Origin: Streptomyces pluripotens | Lineage (GTDB): Bacteria > Actinomycetota > Actinomycetes > Streptomycetales > Streptomycetaceae | Assembly (NCBI RefSeq): GCF_000802245.2 | Contig: NZ_CP021080.1 | Span: 2,790,001-2,854,000, forward strand | Length of the DNA: 64,000 bases | Direction: 5' to 3' | Shown: piece after piece, positions 27,323-35,495 of the stretch | Layout of the letters: each line of letters begins with the position of its first letter | Numbering within the stretch: position 1 is the first letter of the stretch | The notes under the pieces: generated by a model | The model's input: the letters and a program-made list of their open reading frames with translations, nothing else | Told to the model about the DNA's origin: nothing | The model's database searches: none | Made by a program: the position numbers and the translations under genes

Positions 27323-27447
27323 GGCGAACCCGACGAAGCGGATGCCGTGGAGGACGCCGCCGTGCCACCTCGGTGCCCTGCGGCGGGCTGCCGGGCACGG
27401 ACCGAACAGGCGTGGGCGCCCCGGGCTCCGCGCGCAAAGATCCCTGC

Positions 27448-28908
27448 TCAGTGGGTGGTGGGCTCCAGAACCTGGCCAGGGACCTGCTCGGCCGCCACGG
27501 CAAACCGGCCGCTGCTCTGGCGGGCCGGTATCAGCAGGGCCGCGACAGCGGCGAGAACGACCACCGCGGAACCGGTGACCAGGGCGGGCCGCAGGCCGTC
27601 CACGAAGTCCTGCGCGCTGCCGTAACCGCCCTGGGCGGAGAAGATCGACGACATGACCGCGATCCCGAGCGCTCCGCCCACCTCGCGCAGCGCGTTGTTC
27701 GCCCCGGAGGCTATGCCCTGCTCCTGCGGGCGGACGCTGGACATGACCAGGTTGGCGGCCGGGGCGAAGTACAGGGCCATGCCGACGCCGCTGATGACCA
27801 GGGCGGGCAACTGGACGGCGTAGGAGGCGTCCACGGTGGCCACCCAGGCCATGTAGCCGAGGCCGACGGCCTGCAGGAACAGGCCCGCGGCGACGACCGG
27901 CCGGCCGCCGACGCGGTCGGAGAGGATGCCGGCGACGGGCGCGACGAGCATCGGCATACCGGTCCACGGCAGCATTCTGAGGCCGGCCTCGGTGGGCGAG
28001 TAGCCGAGGACACCCTGCATGTACTGGCTGAGCAGGAAGATCGAGCCGAACATCCCGACGAACATCAGCAGGCTGGCCGCGTTGATCCCGGAGAAGGCAC
28101 GGGAGCGGAACAGCCGCATGGGCAGCATCGGCCGGGCGGCACGGGAGCTGTAGTGCACGAAGCCCACCAGTAGTGCTCCGCCCGCGATCAGTGCGGTCAG
28201 CACCACGGAGTCGGTCCAGCCGTCGGCCGGCCCCCGGACCAGGCCGTACACGATCCCGAAGAGCCCGCCGCTGGCAAGCAGCGTGCCGGGGACGTCGAGC
28301 CGGGCGCCCGCACCGTAGGACTCGGCGAGGCGCAGGCGGGCGAGGGGCAGCACAGCCAGGCCGAGCGGGACGTTCAGCCAGAAGATCCAGTGCCAGGAGA
28401 CGTGCTCGGTGAGGCTCCCGCCGATGAGCGGTCCGGAGGCGACGGCGAGCCCGTTGACGGCACCCCAGATGCCGAACACCGTGCCGCGCCTGGCGGCGGG
28501 CACGGCCGCGGTCAGCAGGGTCAGGGTGAGCGGCATCATCACGGCCGCACCGACGCCCTGGACCGCGCGGGCCGCGATCAGGGAGCCGATGCCGGGGGCC
28601 ATGGCCGCGGCGGCGGAGGCGCCGGTGAAGACGGCGAGTCCGGCGATGAAGAGCCGGCGGCGTCCGAAGCGGTCGCCGAGCGCGGCGCCGGACATCAGCA
28701 GGACGGCGAAGGTGAGCGTGTACGCGCTCACGGTCCACTCCAGATCGTCCAGCGCGCCGCCGAGGTCCTTGCGGATGGCGGGGAGTGCGGTGGTGACGAC
28801 GAGGTTGTCCAAGGCCGCCATGAATCCGGCGACGCTGGTGATGACCAGGGCCCATACGGCAGCCCCGCGCGGCGTGCTGGTGCCGGGTGCTGCTGTCTGC
28901 TCTGACAT
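27448..28908 (-). CDS. MFS drug efflux transporter, DHA2 (EmrB/QacA) family
   Basis: A 486-residue, 14-helix drug:proton antiporter. Motif D1 is near the N-terminus (ALDNLVVTTALPAIRKDLG), motif A follows helix 2 (GDRFGRRRLFIAG), motif B is ARAVQGVGAAVMMP, motif C is VASGPLIGGSLTEHVSWHWIF. All segments look intact. It lies directly downstream of its TetR regulator and behind its own copy of the operator palindrome, so it is most likely induced by its substrate through that regulator. The substrate is unknown. The C-terminus is followed by the G-rich repeats and a terminator. Confidence 0.92.
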   Translation of the reverse strand: MSEQTAAPGTSTPRGAAVWALVITSVAGFMAALDNLVVTTALPAIRKDLGGALDDLEWTVSAYTLTFAVLLMSGAALGDRFGRRRLFIAGLAVFTGASAAAAMAPGIGSLIAARAVQGVGAAVMMPLTLTLLTAAVPAARRGTVFGIWGAVNGLAVASGPLIGGSLTEHVSWHWIFWLNVPLGLAVLPLARLRLAESYGAGARLDVPGTLLASGGLFGIVYGLVRGPADGWTDSVVLTALIAGGALLVGFVHYSSRAARPMLPMRLFRSRAFSGINAASLLMFVGMFGSIFLLSQYMQGVLGYSPTEAGLRMLPWTGMPMLVAPVAGILSDRVGGRPVVAAGLFLQAVGLGYMAWVATVDASYAVQLPALVISGVGMALYFAPAANLVMSSVRPQEQGIASGANNALREVGGALGIAVMSSIFSAQGGYGSAQDFVDGLRPALVTGSAVVVLAAVAALLIPARQSSGRFAVAAEQVPGQVLEPTTH

Positions 28909-28931
28909 TGTTCCCCCCAGGGGACTGAATC

Positions 28932-28951
28932 GTTAGTAATTGATGACTAAC
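28932..28951. promoter_or_regulatory. TetR operator 1 (MFS promoter)
   Basis: GTTAGT-N8-ACTAAC, a perfect inverted repeat 24 bp upstream of the pump start codon. The same spacing and half-sites recur upstream of tetR. Confidence 0.75.
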
Positions 28952-28996
28952 TTTCACGGCCGTGAAGAGCGGCGACGCTTTCCCCGTCCGCTCGCG

Positions 28997-29566
28997 CTAC
29001 ACCGCTGAACGGCCCGTGAGCCGCACCGCCGGGCTGAGCCCCTCCCACACCCGGTGCTCGGGCGGGAAACCCATGGCCACGAGGGTGTTGATGAGCATCC
29101 CGCACGCCAGGAAGTCGGTCGTCTCGCCGACGTCCGCACCGAGCGCCAGACGCACGGTGTCCCACAGCCTCATCCAGCCATCCCGTACGCTCTCGCCGAA
29201 CTCGTGGTCGCCCTCTTGCTCAGCGGCCGCCACGGCCACGTACATCTGCATCTGCATCATCAGCCGTTCGGGGCGTTCGGCGATCACCGTGGTGTACGCG
29301 TCCGCCATGGCGTGCAGGGCCTCTTCACCCTGCAGACCCTCCGCGGCCTCCTCGAAGGTCCGGACGGTGTCCTGCACGCAGCGCTCGGCCGCCGCGAGGA
29401 AGATGGCCCTCTTTCCCGGGAAGAGCCGGAAGAGGTACGGCTGCGAGACGCCGACCCGCTTGGCGATCGCCTCGGTGGAGGTGCCGTGGTAGCCACCACG
29501 TGCGAACTCGGCGGTCGCCGCGCGGATGACACTCTCGCGCCGCTCCTGTGCGCTCATCCTGGGCAT
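28997..29566 (-). CDS. TetR-family regulator of the adjacent pump
   Basis: A 189-residue repressor. The N-terminal HTH reads RRESVIRAATAEFARGGYHG followed by TSTEAIAKRVGVSQPYLFRLF, a clear TetR signature; the C-terminal ligand domain contains MMQMQMYVAVAAAEQEGD, a segment seen in many multidrug-type members. ATG at 29566, 9 bp from an operator copy. It is in tandem with the pump. The paired palindromes suggest autoregulation plus direct control of the pump. Confidence 0.92.
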   Translation of the reverse strand: MPRMSAQERRESVIRAATAEFARGGYHGTSTEAIAKRVGVSQPYLFRLFPGKRAIFLAAAERCVQDTVRTFEEAAEGLQGEEALHAMADAYTTVIAERPERLMMQMQMYVAVAAAEQEGDHEFGESVRDGWMRLWDTVRLALGADVGETTDFLACGMLINTLVAMGFPPEHRVWEGLSPAVRLTGRSAV

Positions 29567-29574
29567 GAAAGTAA

Positions 29575-29594
29575 GTTAGTACTCAATCACTAAT
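29575..29594. promoter_or_regulatory. TetR operator 2 (tetR promoter)
   Basis: GTTAGT-N8-ACTAAT, nine bases before the tetR start codon. Reading its complement, the centre matches operator 1 (TTAGTnATTGAnnACTAA shared). Confidence 0.75.
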
Positions 29595-29659
29595 GGGGTC
29601 AAGGTCCGGGGACGACCGGTCCGTCGCCCGGAGTCTCCGGGCCGCCCCCGGACCTGCCG

Positions 29660-30088
29660 TCAGGCCAGCCGTACGACCGCCCGCGACATGCCCAGCACTT
29701 TCTGACCGCCGCTGGTCGCCGTCAGGTCCACCCGTACAGAGTTGTCGTCCAGCTTCGCCGCGACCTTGCCGCTGACCTCGATCAAGGCACCGCGGTCGTC
29801 GTTCGGGACGACGACGGGCTTGGTGAAGCGGACGCCGTACTCCACGACCGCACCCGGATCGCCGGTCCAGTCGGTGACCACCCTGATCGCCTCGGCCATG
29901 GTGAACATGCCGTGAGCGATGACGTCGGGCAGGCCGACGTCCTTGGCAAACTTCTCGTTCCAGTGGATCGGGTTGAAGTCCCCGGAGGCACCGGCGTAGC
30001 GCACGAGCGTGGCACGGGTCACCGGGAAGGTACGCGTCGGCAGTTCCGTGCCGACCTCGACGTCGTCGTACGCGATCTTCGCCGTCAT
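29660..30088 (-). CDS. MaoC-like (R)-hydratase, HadB-type
   Basis: A 142-residue hot-dog fold protein. The hydratase motif is present: YAGASGDFNPIHWNEKFAKD, with the catalytic aspartate and histidine, and DVIAHGMFTMAEA continues the long helix. By analogy it dehydrates 3-hydroxyacyl thioesters. It starts 6 bp after the preceding MaoC-like gene, so the two are probably co-translated and may form a heterodimer like the mycobacterial HadAB. The physiological acyl chain in Streptomyces is unknown. Confidence 0.85.
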   Translation of the reverse strand: MTAKIAYDDVEVGTELPTRTFPVTRATLVRYAGASGDFNPIHWNEKFAKDVGLPDVIAHGMFTMAEAIRVVTDWTGDPGAVVEYGVRFTKPVVVPNDDRGALIEVSGKVAAKLDDNSVRVDLTATSGGQKVLGMSRAVVRLA

Positions 30089-30094
30089 CAGGTC

Positions 30095-30547
30095 TCACGC
30101 CTCCTCGGCCGCGCGGGCCACCAGCTTGGTCCAGGCCGTCACGACGTGCTCGCCCGCCTCGTCGTGCACTTCGCCGCGGACATCCAGGATGTCGTTGCCC
30201 GCGAGGGACTTGATCGCCTCGATGGTGGAGGTGACCGTGAGCCTGTCGCCGGCCCGGACCGGACGGCTGTACGCGAACTTCTGGTCGCCGTGCACCACAC
30301 GGCTGTAGTCGAGCCCGAGTTGCGGGTCCTCGACGACCTCTCCGGCGGCACGGAAGGTGATGGAGAACACGAAGGTCGGCGGGGCGATCACGTCGGAGTG
30401 GCCGAACGCCTTCGCGGCCTCCGGGTCCGTGTACACCGGGTTGGTCTCGCCCACCGCTTCGGCGAACTCGCGGATCTTCTCCCGGCCCACCTCATAGGGC
30501 GCGGTGGGCGGATAGGTCCGCCCCACGAAGGACTGGTCGAGCGCCAT
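30095..30547 (-). CDS. MaoC-like dehydratase N-terminal domain, HadA-type (UPF0336)
   Basis: A 150-residue hot-dog protein (MALDQSFVGRTYPPTAPYEVG, FAEAVGETNPVYTDPEAAKAFG, VIAPPTFVFSITF). The HadB-type D-x-x-x-x-H catalytic pair is not in the usual place, which fits the non-catalytic substrate-binding partner of such dimers. ATG at 30547; upstream residues lack similarity. It follows rpmG, as in the mycobacterial rpmG-hadA-hadB order. Confidence 0.85.
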   Translation of the reverse strand: MALDQSFVGRTYPPTAPYEVGREKIREFAEAVGETNPVYTDPEAAKAFGHSDVIAPPTFVFSITFRAAGEVVEDPQLGLDYSRVVHGDQKFAYSRPVRAGDRLTVTSTIEAIKSLAGNDILDVRGEVHDEAGEHVVTAWTKLVARAAEEA

Positions 30548-30680
30548 GGCCCGGCACCTCCTGATGTCTGCTGTGTTGGCCCAAACTAGCCGGAAACCAG
30601 TCGGAGATCGTCCGATGGAACCGGTGAGGCAGGACGGCGAACGAGTGGAGCACGGGAGTGCCACCCGGCCGGCGAAACGC

Positions 30681-30716
30681 CGTGAGGCCGCCCCCTCGGA
30701 AGGGGACGGCCTCACG
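30681..30716 (-). terminator. intrinsic terminator after rpmG
   Basis: CGTGAGGCCG (30681-30690) pairs with CGGCCTCACG (30707-30716), with a further C-run/G-run pair inside. It lies 12 bp past the rpmG stop, so the hydratase genes need their own promoter or read-through. Confidence 0.75.
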
Positions 30717-30727
30717 AACGAGCCTAT

Positions 30728-30892
30728 TTATCGCGTTTCGCGGTGCGCAGTGTGCGCGTTGCAACGCGGGCAGTGCTTCTTCATCTCAAGACGGTCCGGG
30801 TTGTTACGCCGGTTCTTCTTGGTGATGTAGTTCCGCTCCTTGCACTCCACGCAGGCCAGCGTGATCTTTGGGCGGACGTCGGTGGCAGCCAC
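30728..30892 (-). CDS. rpmG: 50S ribosomal protein L33 (zinc-type)
   Basis: A 54-residue protein: [20 protein letters not shown], then [20 protein letters not shown] and [14 protein letters not shown]. Both CxxC pairs (CVEC and CPRC) are present, so this is the zinc-binding C+ form, whose loss under zinc starvation is usually compensated by a cysteine-free paralogue elsewhere. GTG start with AGGAG seven bases upstream. It heads the conserved rpmG-hadA-hadB group. Confidence 0.95.
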   Translation of the reverse strand: MAATDVRPKITLACVECKERNYITKKNRRNNPDRLEMKKHCPRCNAHTAHRETR

Positions 30893-30982
30893 GTGAGTGC
30901 TCCTATGACGAACGGGTGGACTGATTCAACGCAAGAAAGAGTAGCCGATCGAAGGACCGACCCCGCAATCGGCTACTGTTAG

Positions 30983-31055
30983 TAGCGGTGACCGGACTTG
31001 AACCGGTGACACAGCGATTATGAGCCGCTTGCTCTACCGACTGAGCTACACCGCT
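30983..31055 (-). tRNA. tRNA-Met (CAT anticodon, elongator)
   Basis: A 73-nt cloverleaf, acceptor AGCGGTG/CACCGCT, anticodon loop CTCATAA, T-loop TTCAAGT, discriminator A. The paired first base (A1-T72) and ordinary anticodon stem mark it as elongator, not initiator. Confidence 0.95.
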
Positions 31056-31100
31056 TTGATGAGTTCAGTCCCGCCTTGCAGCGGGAACCTCTCACATCAG

Positions 31101-31173
31101 AGCCCCAAAACGGAATCGAACCGTTGACCTTCTCCTTACCATGGAGACGCTCTGCCGACTGAGCTATTGGGGC
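31101..31173 (-). tRNA. tRNA-Thr (GGT anticodon)
   Basis: A 73-nt cloverleaf with acceptor GCCCCAA/TTGGGGC, anticodon stem TCTCC/GGAGA enclosing loop ATGGTAA, T-loop TTCGATT, discriminator T. It is 45 bp from tRNA-Met, likely one transcript. Confidence 0.95.
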
Positions 31174-31618
31174 GAGCGATGAAGACATTACACGGTCCGC
31201 AGCCGTTCACCCAAATCCGTATCCGGCCGCCCCGTGCGACCCGGTTCGCCGCCTTCCCAGCCGCCTCCTGAGTCTCCGACACACCGAAGAGAGCGGGGGC
31301 GCCACGGCGTCACCGCAGGCGGCGGTGACACGCGTGCGGTCGACACGTGTACCCCCTGAGGCGGACCACGCCGGTACGACTATTGCGCTCCTACGCGCTT
31401 CGCGTACCTCGCCGCCCTAGGCTCGACTCACTCTGGGTGATCTTGGGTTGTCCCGGCCGCGGAGTCCCCCCGCGGCGTCCCCCACGGAGTACCTGCCCGT
31501 CCCGCCCCCGAACCCCTTCCCCGAGCCTTTCCCCGGACCCTTCGCCCGAAGCCCCCTTCCGCGAGTCTCCACGCATCCCTTTCCCCAGCCCCGGCCCGAC
31601 CTCCCGACCTGGAGTGCG
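31174..31618. other. intergenic region upstream of the amidohydrolase
   Basis: About 445 bp between divergent transcription units. The second half is cytosine-rich with CCCGAGCC/CCCCGG runs. It should hold the tRNA promoter and the amidohydrolase promoter; neither is clear. Confidence 0.35.
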
Positions 31619-32884
31619 ATGCCCGACAGCCAGCCGCAGCCCCACCCGCCGTCGAACCCGTCGGGTTCGTCCGGGCCGGCCCGCCCGGCCTCCCTGCTGC
31701 TGTGCGGGGCACGGCTCACCGACGGCCGGACCGTGGACGTACGGCTGAGCGACGGGCGCATCGAGGCGGTGGGCACGGTCGGCAGTCTCGCGCCGGGACC
31801 GGTGCGGGCAGCCGCCTCACGCGTGGACCTGAACGGCTACCTGCTCCTGCCCGCACCGGCCGAACCGCACGCCCACGGCGACACCGCGCTGTCCTGCGAA
31901 CGCCCCGGCCCGGTGTCGTACGCCCCCGAGGACGTCCAGCGTCGGGCGACCGAGGCGACCCTGCTGCAACTCGGGCACGGGGCGACGGCCGTGCGCGCGC
32001 ACGTGCGCGTGGGCGACGTCCAGGGGCTCGGCGCACTGGGTGCGGTCCTGCAGGCACGGCGGTCGCTGCGGGGGCTCGCGGAACTGACGACGGTGGCGAT
32101 GCCCAGGCTGCTCACCGGGGCGGCCGGAGCCGACGGGCTCGCAATGCTGCGGGACGCGGTGAAGATGGGTGCCTCCGTGGTGGGCGGCTGCCCGGATCTG
32201 GATCCGGACCCCACGGGCTATGTGGAAGCGGTCCTGGAGGTCGCGTCCGAGCACGGCTGCCCGGTGGACCTGCACACGGACGCCGCCGACCCGGCCCGGT
32301 TGTCCCGGCTCGCAGCCATGGCGGGGGGGTTGCGTCCCGGCGTGACGATCGGCCCGTGCGCCGGTCTCGCGCGCCTGCCCACCGAGGTCGCCTGCCGTGT
32401 GGCGGACCAGCTCGCGGCGGCCGGCGTGGCGGTGGTGTGCCTGCCCCAGGGCGGCTGCGGCAGCGCCGACCGGCGAGGCGCGGCACCGGTGCGGCTGCTG
32501 CACGCGGCCGGGGTGCGGGTGACGGCCGGAAGCGGCGCCCTGCGGGACGCGTCCAACCCCGTCGGCCGCGGCGACCCCCTGGAAGCGGCCTACCTCCTCG
32601 CCTCCGTGCACGGCCTGCGCCCGCAGGACGCCTACGACGTCGTGAGCGCCTCGGCCCGCGCGGTCCTGGGCCTGGCCGACGTGCGGGTGGAGGCGGGATT
32701 CCCCGCGGAGCTCCTGGCCGTACGCGGCGACCACCTGGCCGGCGCGCTCTCCCTGGCCTACAGCCGGATCGTGGTGCACCGCGGCCGGGTCGTGGCGCGT
32801 ACCAGCGCGGTCCGCGAGTACTGCAACTCGGCGGCGGCGACCGAGGCCGGGCTGCCGCGGCAGGGGCGGAAGGACCCCTCGTGA
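31619..32884 (+). CDS. amidohydrolase (cytosine deaminase-like)
   Basis: A 421-residue TIM-barrel amidohydrolase. After an N-terminal beta domain (SLLLCGARLTDGRTVDVRLSDG), PAPAEPHAHGD carries the HxH metal pair, HTDAAD a further metal histidine, and AGSGALRDASNPVGRGDPL takes the place of the cytosine deaminase SDN(I)RDP loop. The overall pattern is closest to cytosine/atrazine-type deaminases, but several active-site positions differ, so the substrate is uncertain. The ATG at 31619 has GGAG just upstream; an earlier start adds a proline-rich extension of no known family. Confidence 0.75.
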   Translation: MPDSQPQPHPPSNPSGSSGPARPASLLLCGARLTDGRTVDVRLSDGRIEAVGTVGSLAPGPVRAAASRVDLNGYLLLPAPAEPHAHGDTALSCERPGPVSYAPEDVQRRATEATLLQLGHGATAVRAHVRVGDVQGLGALGAVLQARRSLRGLAELTTVAMPRLLTGAAGADGLAMLRDAVKMGASVVGGCPDLDPDPTGYVEAVLEVASEHGCPVDLHTDAADPARLSRLAAMAGGLRPGVTIGPCAGLARLPTEVACRVADQLAAAGVAVVCLPQGGCGSADRRGAAPVRLLHAAGVRVTAGSGALRDASNPVGRGDPLEAAYLLASVHGLRPQDAYDVVSASARAVLGLADVRVEAGFPAELLAVRGDHLAGALSLAYSRIVVHRGRVVARTSAVREYCNSAAATEAGLPRQGRKDPS

Positions 32885-32951
32885 AGCGGCCCAAGCCCAA
32901 GCCGGTCACCTCGTGCAGCGGATGTGGTGCGTCGGGCGTACGGTCGGAACC

Positions 32952-33608
32952 ATGCGCATTGTTATCGCTGGTGGTCATGGTCAGATCGCGCTGCGGCTGG
33001 AGCGCCTGCTCTCCGCGCACGGGCACGAGGCCGCGGGCATCATCCGCAAGGCCGAACAGGGCGACGACCTGCGGGCGGTCGGAGCCGAACCGATCCTGCT
33101 CGACCTGGAGTCCGCCTCGGTGGAGGAGGTCGCGGCGCATCTGCAGGGTGCGGACGCGGCCGTGTTCGCGGCCGGCGCCGGTCCGGGCAGTGGCGTAGGC
33201 CGCAAGGAGACGGTGGACCGCGGCGCGGCGGTGCTGTTCGCGGACGCGGCGGTCCGCGCGCGGGTCCGCCGCTTCGTCGTGGTGTCCTCGATGGGCGCGG
33301 ATCCCGCGCACCCGGGCGACGACGTCTTCGACGTGTACCTGCGCGCCAAGGGCGAGGCCGACGCGTACGTCACCCGGCAGGAAGCACTGGACTGGACGAT
33401 CCTGCGGCCCGGCTCCCTGACGAACGACGCGGGTACCGGATTGGTCCGGCTGGAGGCGCACACCGGGCGGGGAGCGGTGCCCCGGGACGATGTGGCAGCC
33501 GTCCTCGCGGAGCTGGTGGACACGTCGTCGACGGCCGGCCTGGTCCTGGAGCTCGTCGGCGGTTCGGTGCCGGTTCCGGTGGCGGTGAAGTCGGTGGCCG
33601 GGAACTGA
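32952..33608 (+). CDS. NAD(P)-binding protein, NmrA/SDR-like
   Basis: A 218-residue atypical short-chain dehydrogenase. It opens with MRIVIAGGHGQIALRLERLL (Rossmann GxxGxxG), has DAAVFAAGAG in place of the usual NAG, and VSSMGADPAHPG and the FDVYLRAKGEADAYV helix with a YxxxK-like YLRAK. ILRPGSLTND follows. Such proteins act as reductases or flavin/quinone reductases of small size; no substrate can be named. It sits 67 bp after the amidohydrolase on the same strand and may be co-transcribed. Confidence 0.85.
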   Translation: MRIVIAGGHGQIALRLERLLSAHGHEAAGIIRKAEQGDDLRAVGAEPILLDLESASVEEVAAHLQGADAAVFAAGAGPGSGVGRKETVDRGAAVLFADAAVRARVRRFVVVSSMGADPAHPGDDVFDVYLRAKGEADAYVTRQEALDWTILRPGSLTNDAGTGLVRLEAHTGRGAVPRDDVAAVLAELVDTSSTAGLVLELVGGSVPVPVAVKSVAGN

Positions 33609-33929
33609 GTCCGGCCGTCGGCCGACGGACGAGGCCTCCCCGCGCAGCGCGCTGCCGCTCCGTCAGGGACCGGGCGTTTTCAGAACGGTGACAGTTGCCT
33701 GACGATGACCGGCACGACACAGCCGTCCAACGCCGGCTGGACGGGGCCGGGTTGCGGCTTGCTGCCGGGATCCGGCGCCGGAGACGAGCGCCCTGCCCCC
33801 ATCCCGGAAGGGTCGTGGCGCGCGAAGCGGCCCGCTGCGGCGGCGGTTCCGCGGCTGCACACCGGGCAGGTTCTGCGTCGGGAGGGCGTGACGCCGCTGT
33901 GCCCACAGCAGGGCGGGGCGGCACCGGAG
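33609..33929. other. intergenic region between convergent genes
   Basis: About 320 bp. On the minus strand a frame (33680-33973) contains CCGHSGV-like and CPVCSRG cysteine pairs, but it overlaps the small gene upstream and has no ribosome site. I do not call it a gene. Confidence 0.35.
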
Positions 33930-34154
33930 TCAGGTCCGGGTCTCCGCCTCCCAGCGCTCCGGGCCCACTCCACGCCAGTCGATCAGCGGCGAGTCGGCCA
34001 CCTGTTCCGGTTCGATCTCCAGCCCGGCCCGCCGTAGGAACTCCACCAGGTCTCGCACGTTGTGCGCGAGACCGAGGATCTCGCCGTCCACCCGGACTCG
34101 ACGGCCGCCGGTCGGGGACGGCAGGTGCACGACGATGGGTCGTTTCCCGGCCAT
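33930..34154 (-). CDS. small conserved Streptomyces protein
   Basis: A 74-residue protein starting MAGKRPIVVHLPSPTGGRRV and continuing VDGEILGLAHNVRDLVEFLR then RAGLEIEPEQVADSPLIDWR. I recall this GKRPIVVH...GLAH..DLVEFLRRAG type as a recurrent small streptomycete protein of unknown function. It lies 45 bp downstream of the 33-residue cysteine peptide, and the two may be co-transcribed. Confidence 0.6.
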   Translation of the reverse strand: MAGKRPIVVHLPSPTGGRRVRVDGEILGLAHNVRDLVEFLRRAGLEIEPEQVADSPLIDWRGVGPERWEAETRT

Positions 34155-34198
34155 GGCTCCAGCATCGTCCGGACCGCCCGGAGCCGCACCCGGACCGT

Positions 34199-34300
34199 TC
34201 ATTCGAGAAGGCCCGGCACGGTGTCCGGTCGGCACAGCGGGCACGCCATGACGCCTGCCTCGGTGAGCGCGCACATCGTCTGCTCCCGGCCGACCGCCAC
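34199..34300 (-). CDS. 33-residue cysteine (CPLC) peptide
   Basis: A GTG start (VAVGREQTMCALTEAGVMAC, then PLCRPDTVPGLLE) with GGAGG about nine bases upstream. A C-x9-C-P-L-C arrangement suggests half of a zinc knuckle, or a dimerising metal-binding peptide. It is followed at 45 bp by the 74-residue GKRPIVVH protein on the same strand. Too short for certainty, but the ribosome site and placement are good. Confidence 0.4.
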   Translation of the reverse strand: MAVGREQTMCALTEAGVMACPLCRPDTVPGLLE

Positions 34301-34416
34301 CGACGGTCACCCTCCAGCCGATCCGGCCGCGCTGCCGCAACCTCGGGGCGGCGCGACGGACGCACCCTGATGGCCACGCCTGCCCGGGCCGCTGTCCGCC
34401 GATCCGGCCACGTCGA

Positions 34417-35370
34417 TCACGGACGCTTCGGCGCTCCGCGCGGAATCACCCAGTCCGGCACCCAGGTCCCGGCGGTGTCGTGGCCGGCCGCTGTGGCTGC
34501 GAGGTGGGCGCGGAGGATGGCCAGCGCCGGGTGAGGGTTGTCGCGGTGCCAGAGGAGCGAGTGCGGGTAGACGGGCGTCGGATCGGTCACCGGGATGCGG
34601 CGCAGGCCGTGGTCGGCCGGCCAGATGAGGCGAGTGTGCCCGCCCATGAAGGTGGCCAGGGCCGGGGTGTCGGCGATGGTGTCCAAGAGCGCGTCGGAGC
34701 CGAAGTTGGGGCCGGTCGCCTCGATCGTGAGGCCGAACTCGGCGACGAGGGCGTCGTAGTAGGCGCCCCACTCGGTACCGGGGGCGATGCCGGGCATCCA
34801 GATCCGGTGCCCGGAGAGCTGGGCGACGGTCACCGACCGGGCGCCCGCCAGCGCGTGGGCGGGGCCGGCGAGCAACTGGAGCGGCTCGTCGAGCACCCGG
34901 ACGGACTCGATGTCCTCGGGAAGGGGCCGGCCGGGCGCGACGACAGCACGGAAGGACGCGTCGATCGCACCGGAGCGGATGGCGGTGACGGCCTCCTCGA
35001 TGTCGAACAGCGTCACCACGTCGAGGTCGGTCTCGGGATACGCGCGGTGGAAGCCGCGCATCAGGCCCGACGCCGCACCACGCAAAGCGATCACGTCGAC
35101 GCGCAGCGGACGGCGGCCGGGACGCACGGACGCGACCGCGCGCTCGGCGACGCGCAGCAGCTCGCGTGCGTGGGGCAGGAACGCCTGTCCGTCGATGGTG
35201 AGCTCGGCACCGCGCGGGGTGCGGGTGAACAGCCGCACCCCGAGGTTGCGCTCCAGGGTGGCGATGCGCTTGGAGACGGCTTGCTGGGTGACCTCCAGGT
35301 CGGCGGCGGCCTCCTGGAACTGCCCCGCGTCGGCGGCGGTGACGAAGGTCCGGACAGTGTCGAGGTCCAT
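34417..35370 (-). CDS. LysR-family regulator
   Basis: A 317-residue activator/repressor. The N-terminal winged helix is MDLDTVRTFVTAADAGQFQE then AAADLEVTQQAVSKRIATLE and RNLGVRLFTRTPRGAELT, the classic LysR HTH; the effector domain has VDVIALRG, LDVVTLFDIEEAVTAI and VYPHSLLWHRDNPHP. It is divergent from an MFS exporter and probably controls it. A 15-bp palindrome (35388-35402) lies 18 bp upstream of its start. Confidence 0.92.
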   Translation of the reverse strand: MDLDTVRTFVTAADAGQFQEAAADLEVTQQAVSKRIATLERNLGVRLFTRTPRGAELTIDGQAFLPHARELLRVAERAVASVRPGRRPLRVDVIALRGAASGLMRGFHRAYPETDLDVVTLFDIEEAVTAIRSGAIDASFRAVVAPGRPLPEDIESVRVLDEPLQLLAGPAHALAGARSVTVAQLSGHRIWMPGIAPGTEWGAYYDALVAEFGLTIEATGPNFGSDALLDTIADTPALATFMGGHTRLIWPADHGLRRIPVTDPTPVYPHSLLWHRDNPHPALAILRAHLAATAAGHDTAGTWVPDWVIPRGAPKRP

Positions 35371-35387
35371 ACCGAGACCCTACGACT

Positions 35388-35402
35388 ACAACCATGGGTT
35401 GT
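35388..35402. promoter_or_regulatory. candidate LysR operator
   Basis: ACAACC-ATG-GGTTGT, a perfect inverted repeat in the LysR-MFS intergenic region. A related GTTGT/TGGTTGT word recurs just to its right (35410-35425). Confidence 0.5.
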
Positions 35403-35495
35403 GACTGACGGCCTTGTGGTTGTTTGATCCCTGCTCACGGTGCTCGCTTTGATGCTGCCGATCGCAGATCAGTTGTACGAGCGGGGGCGTCGGGC

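Noticed and set aside
33680..33973. Cysteine-rich 97-residue frame (CCGHSGV, CPVCSRG)
   Set aside because: No ribosome site, overlaps the small gene upstream and the rest is low-complexity. Suggestive but not supported.
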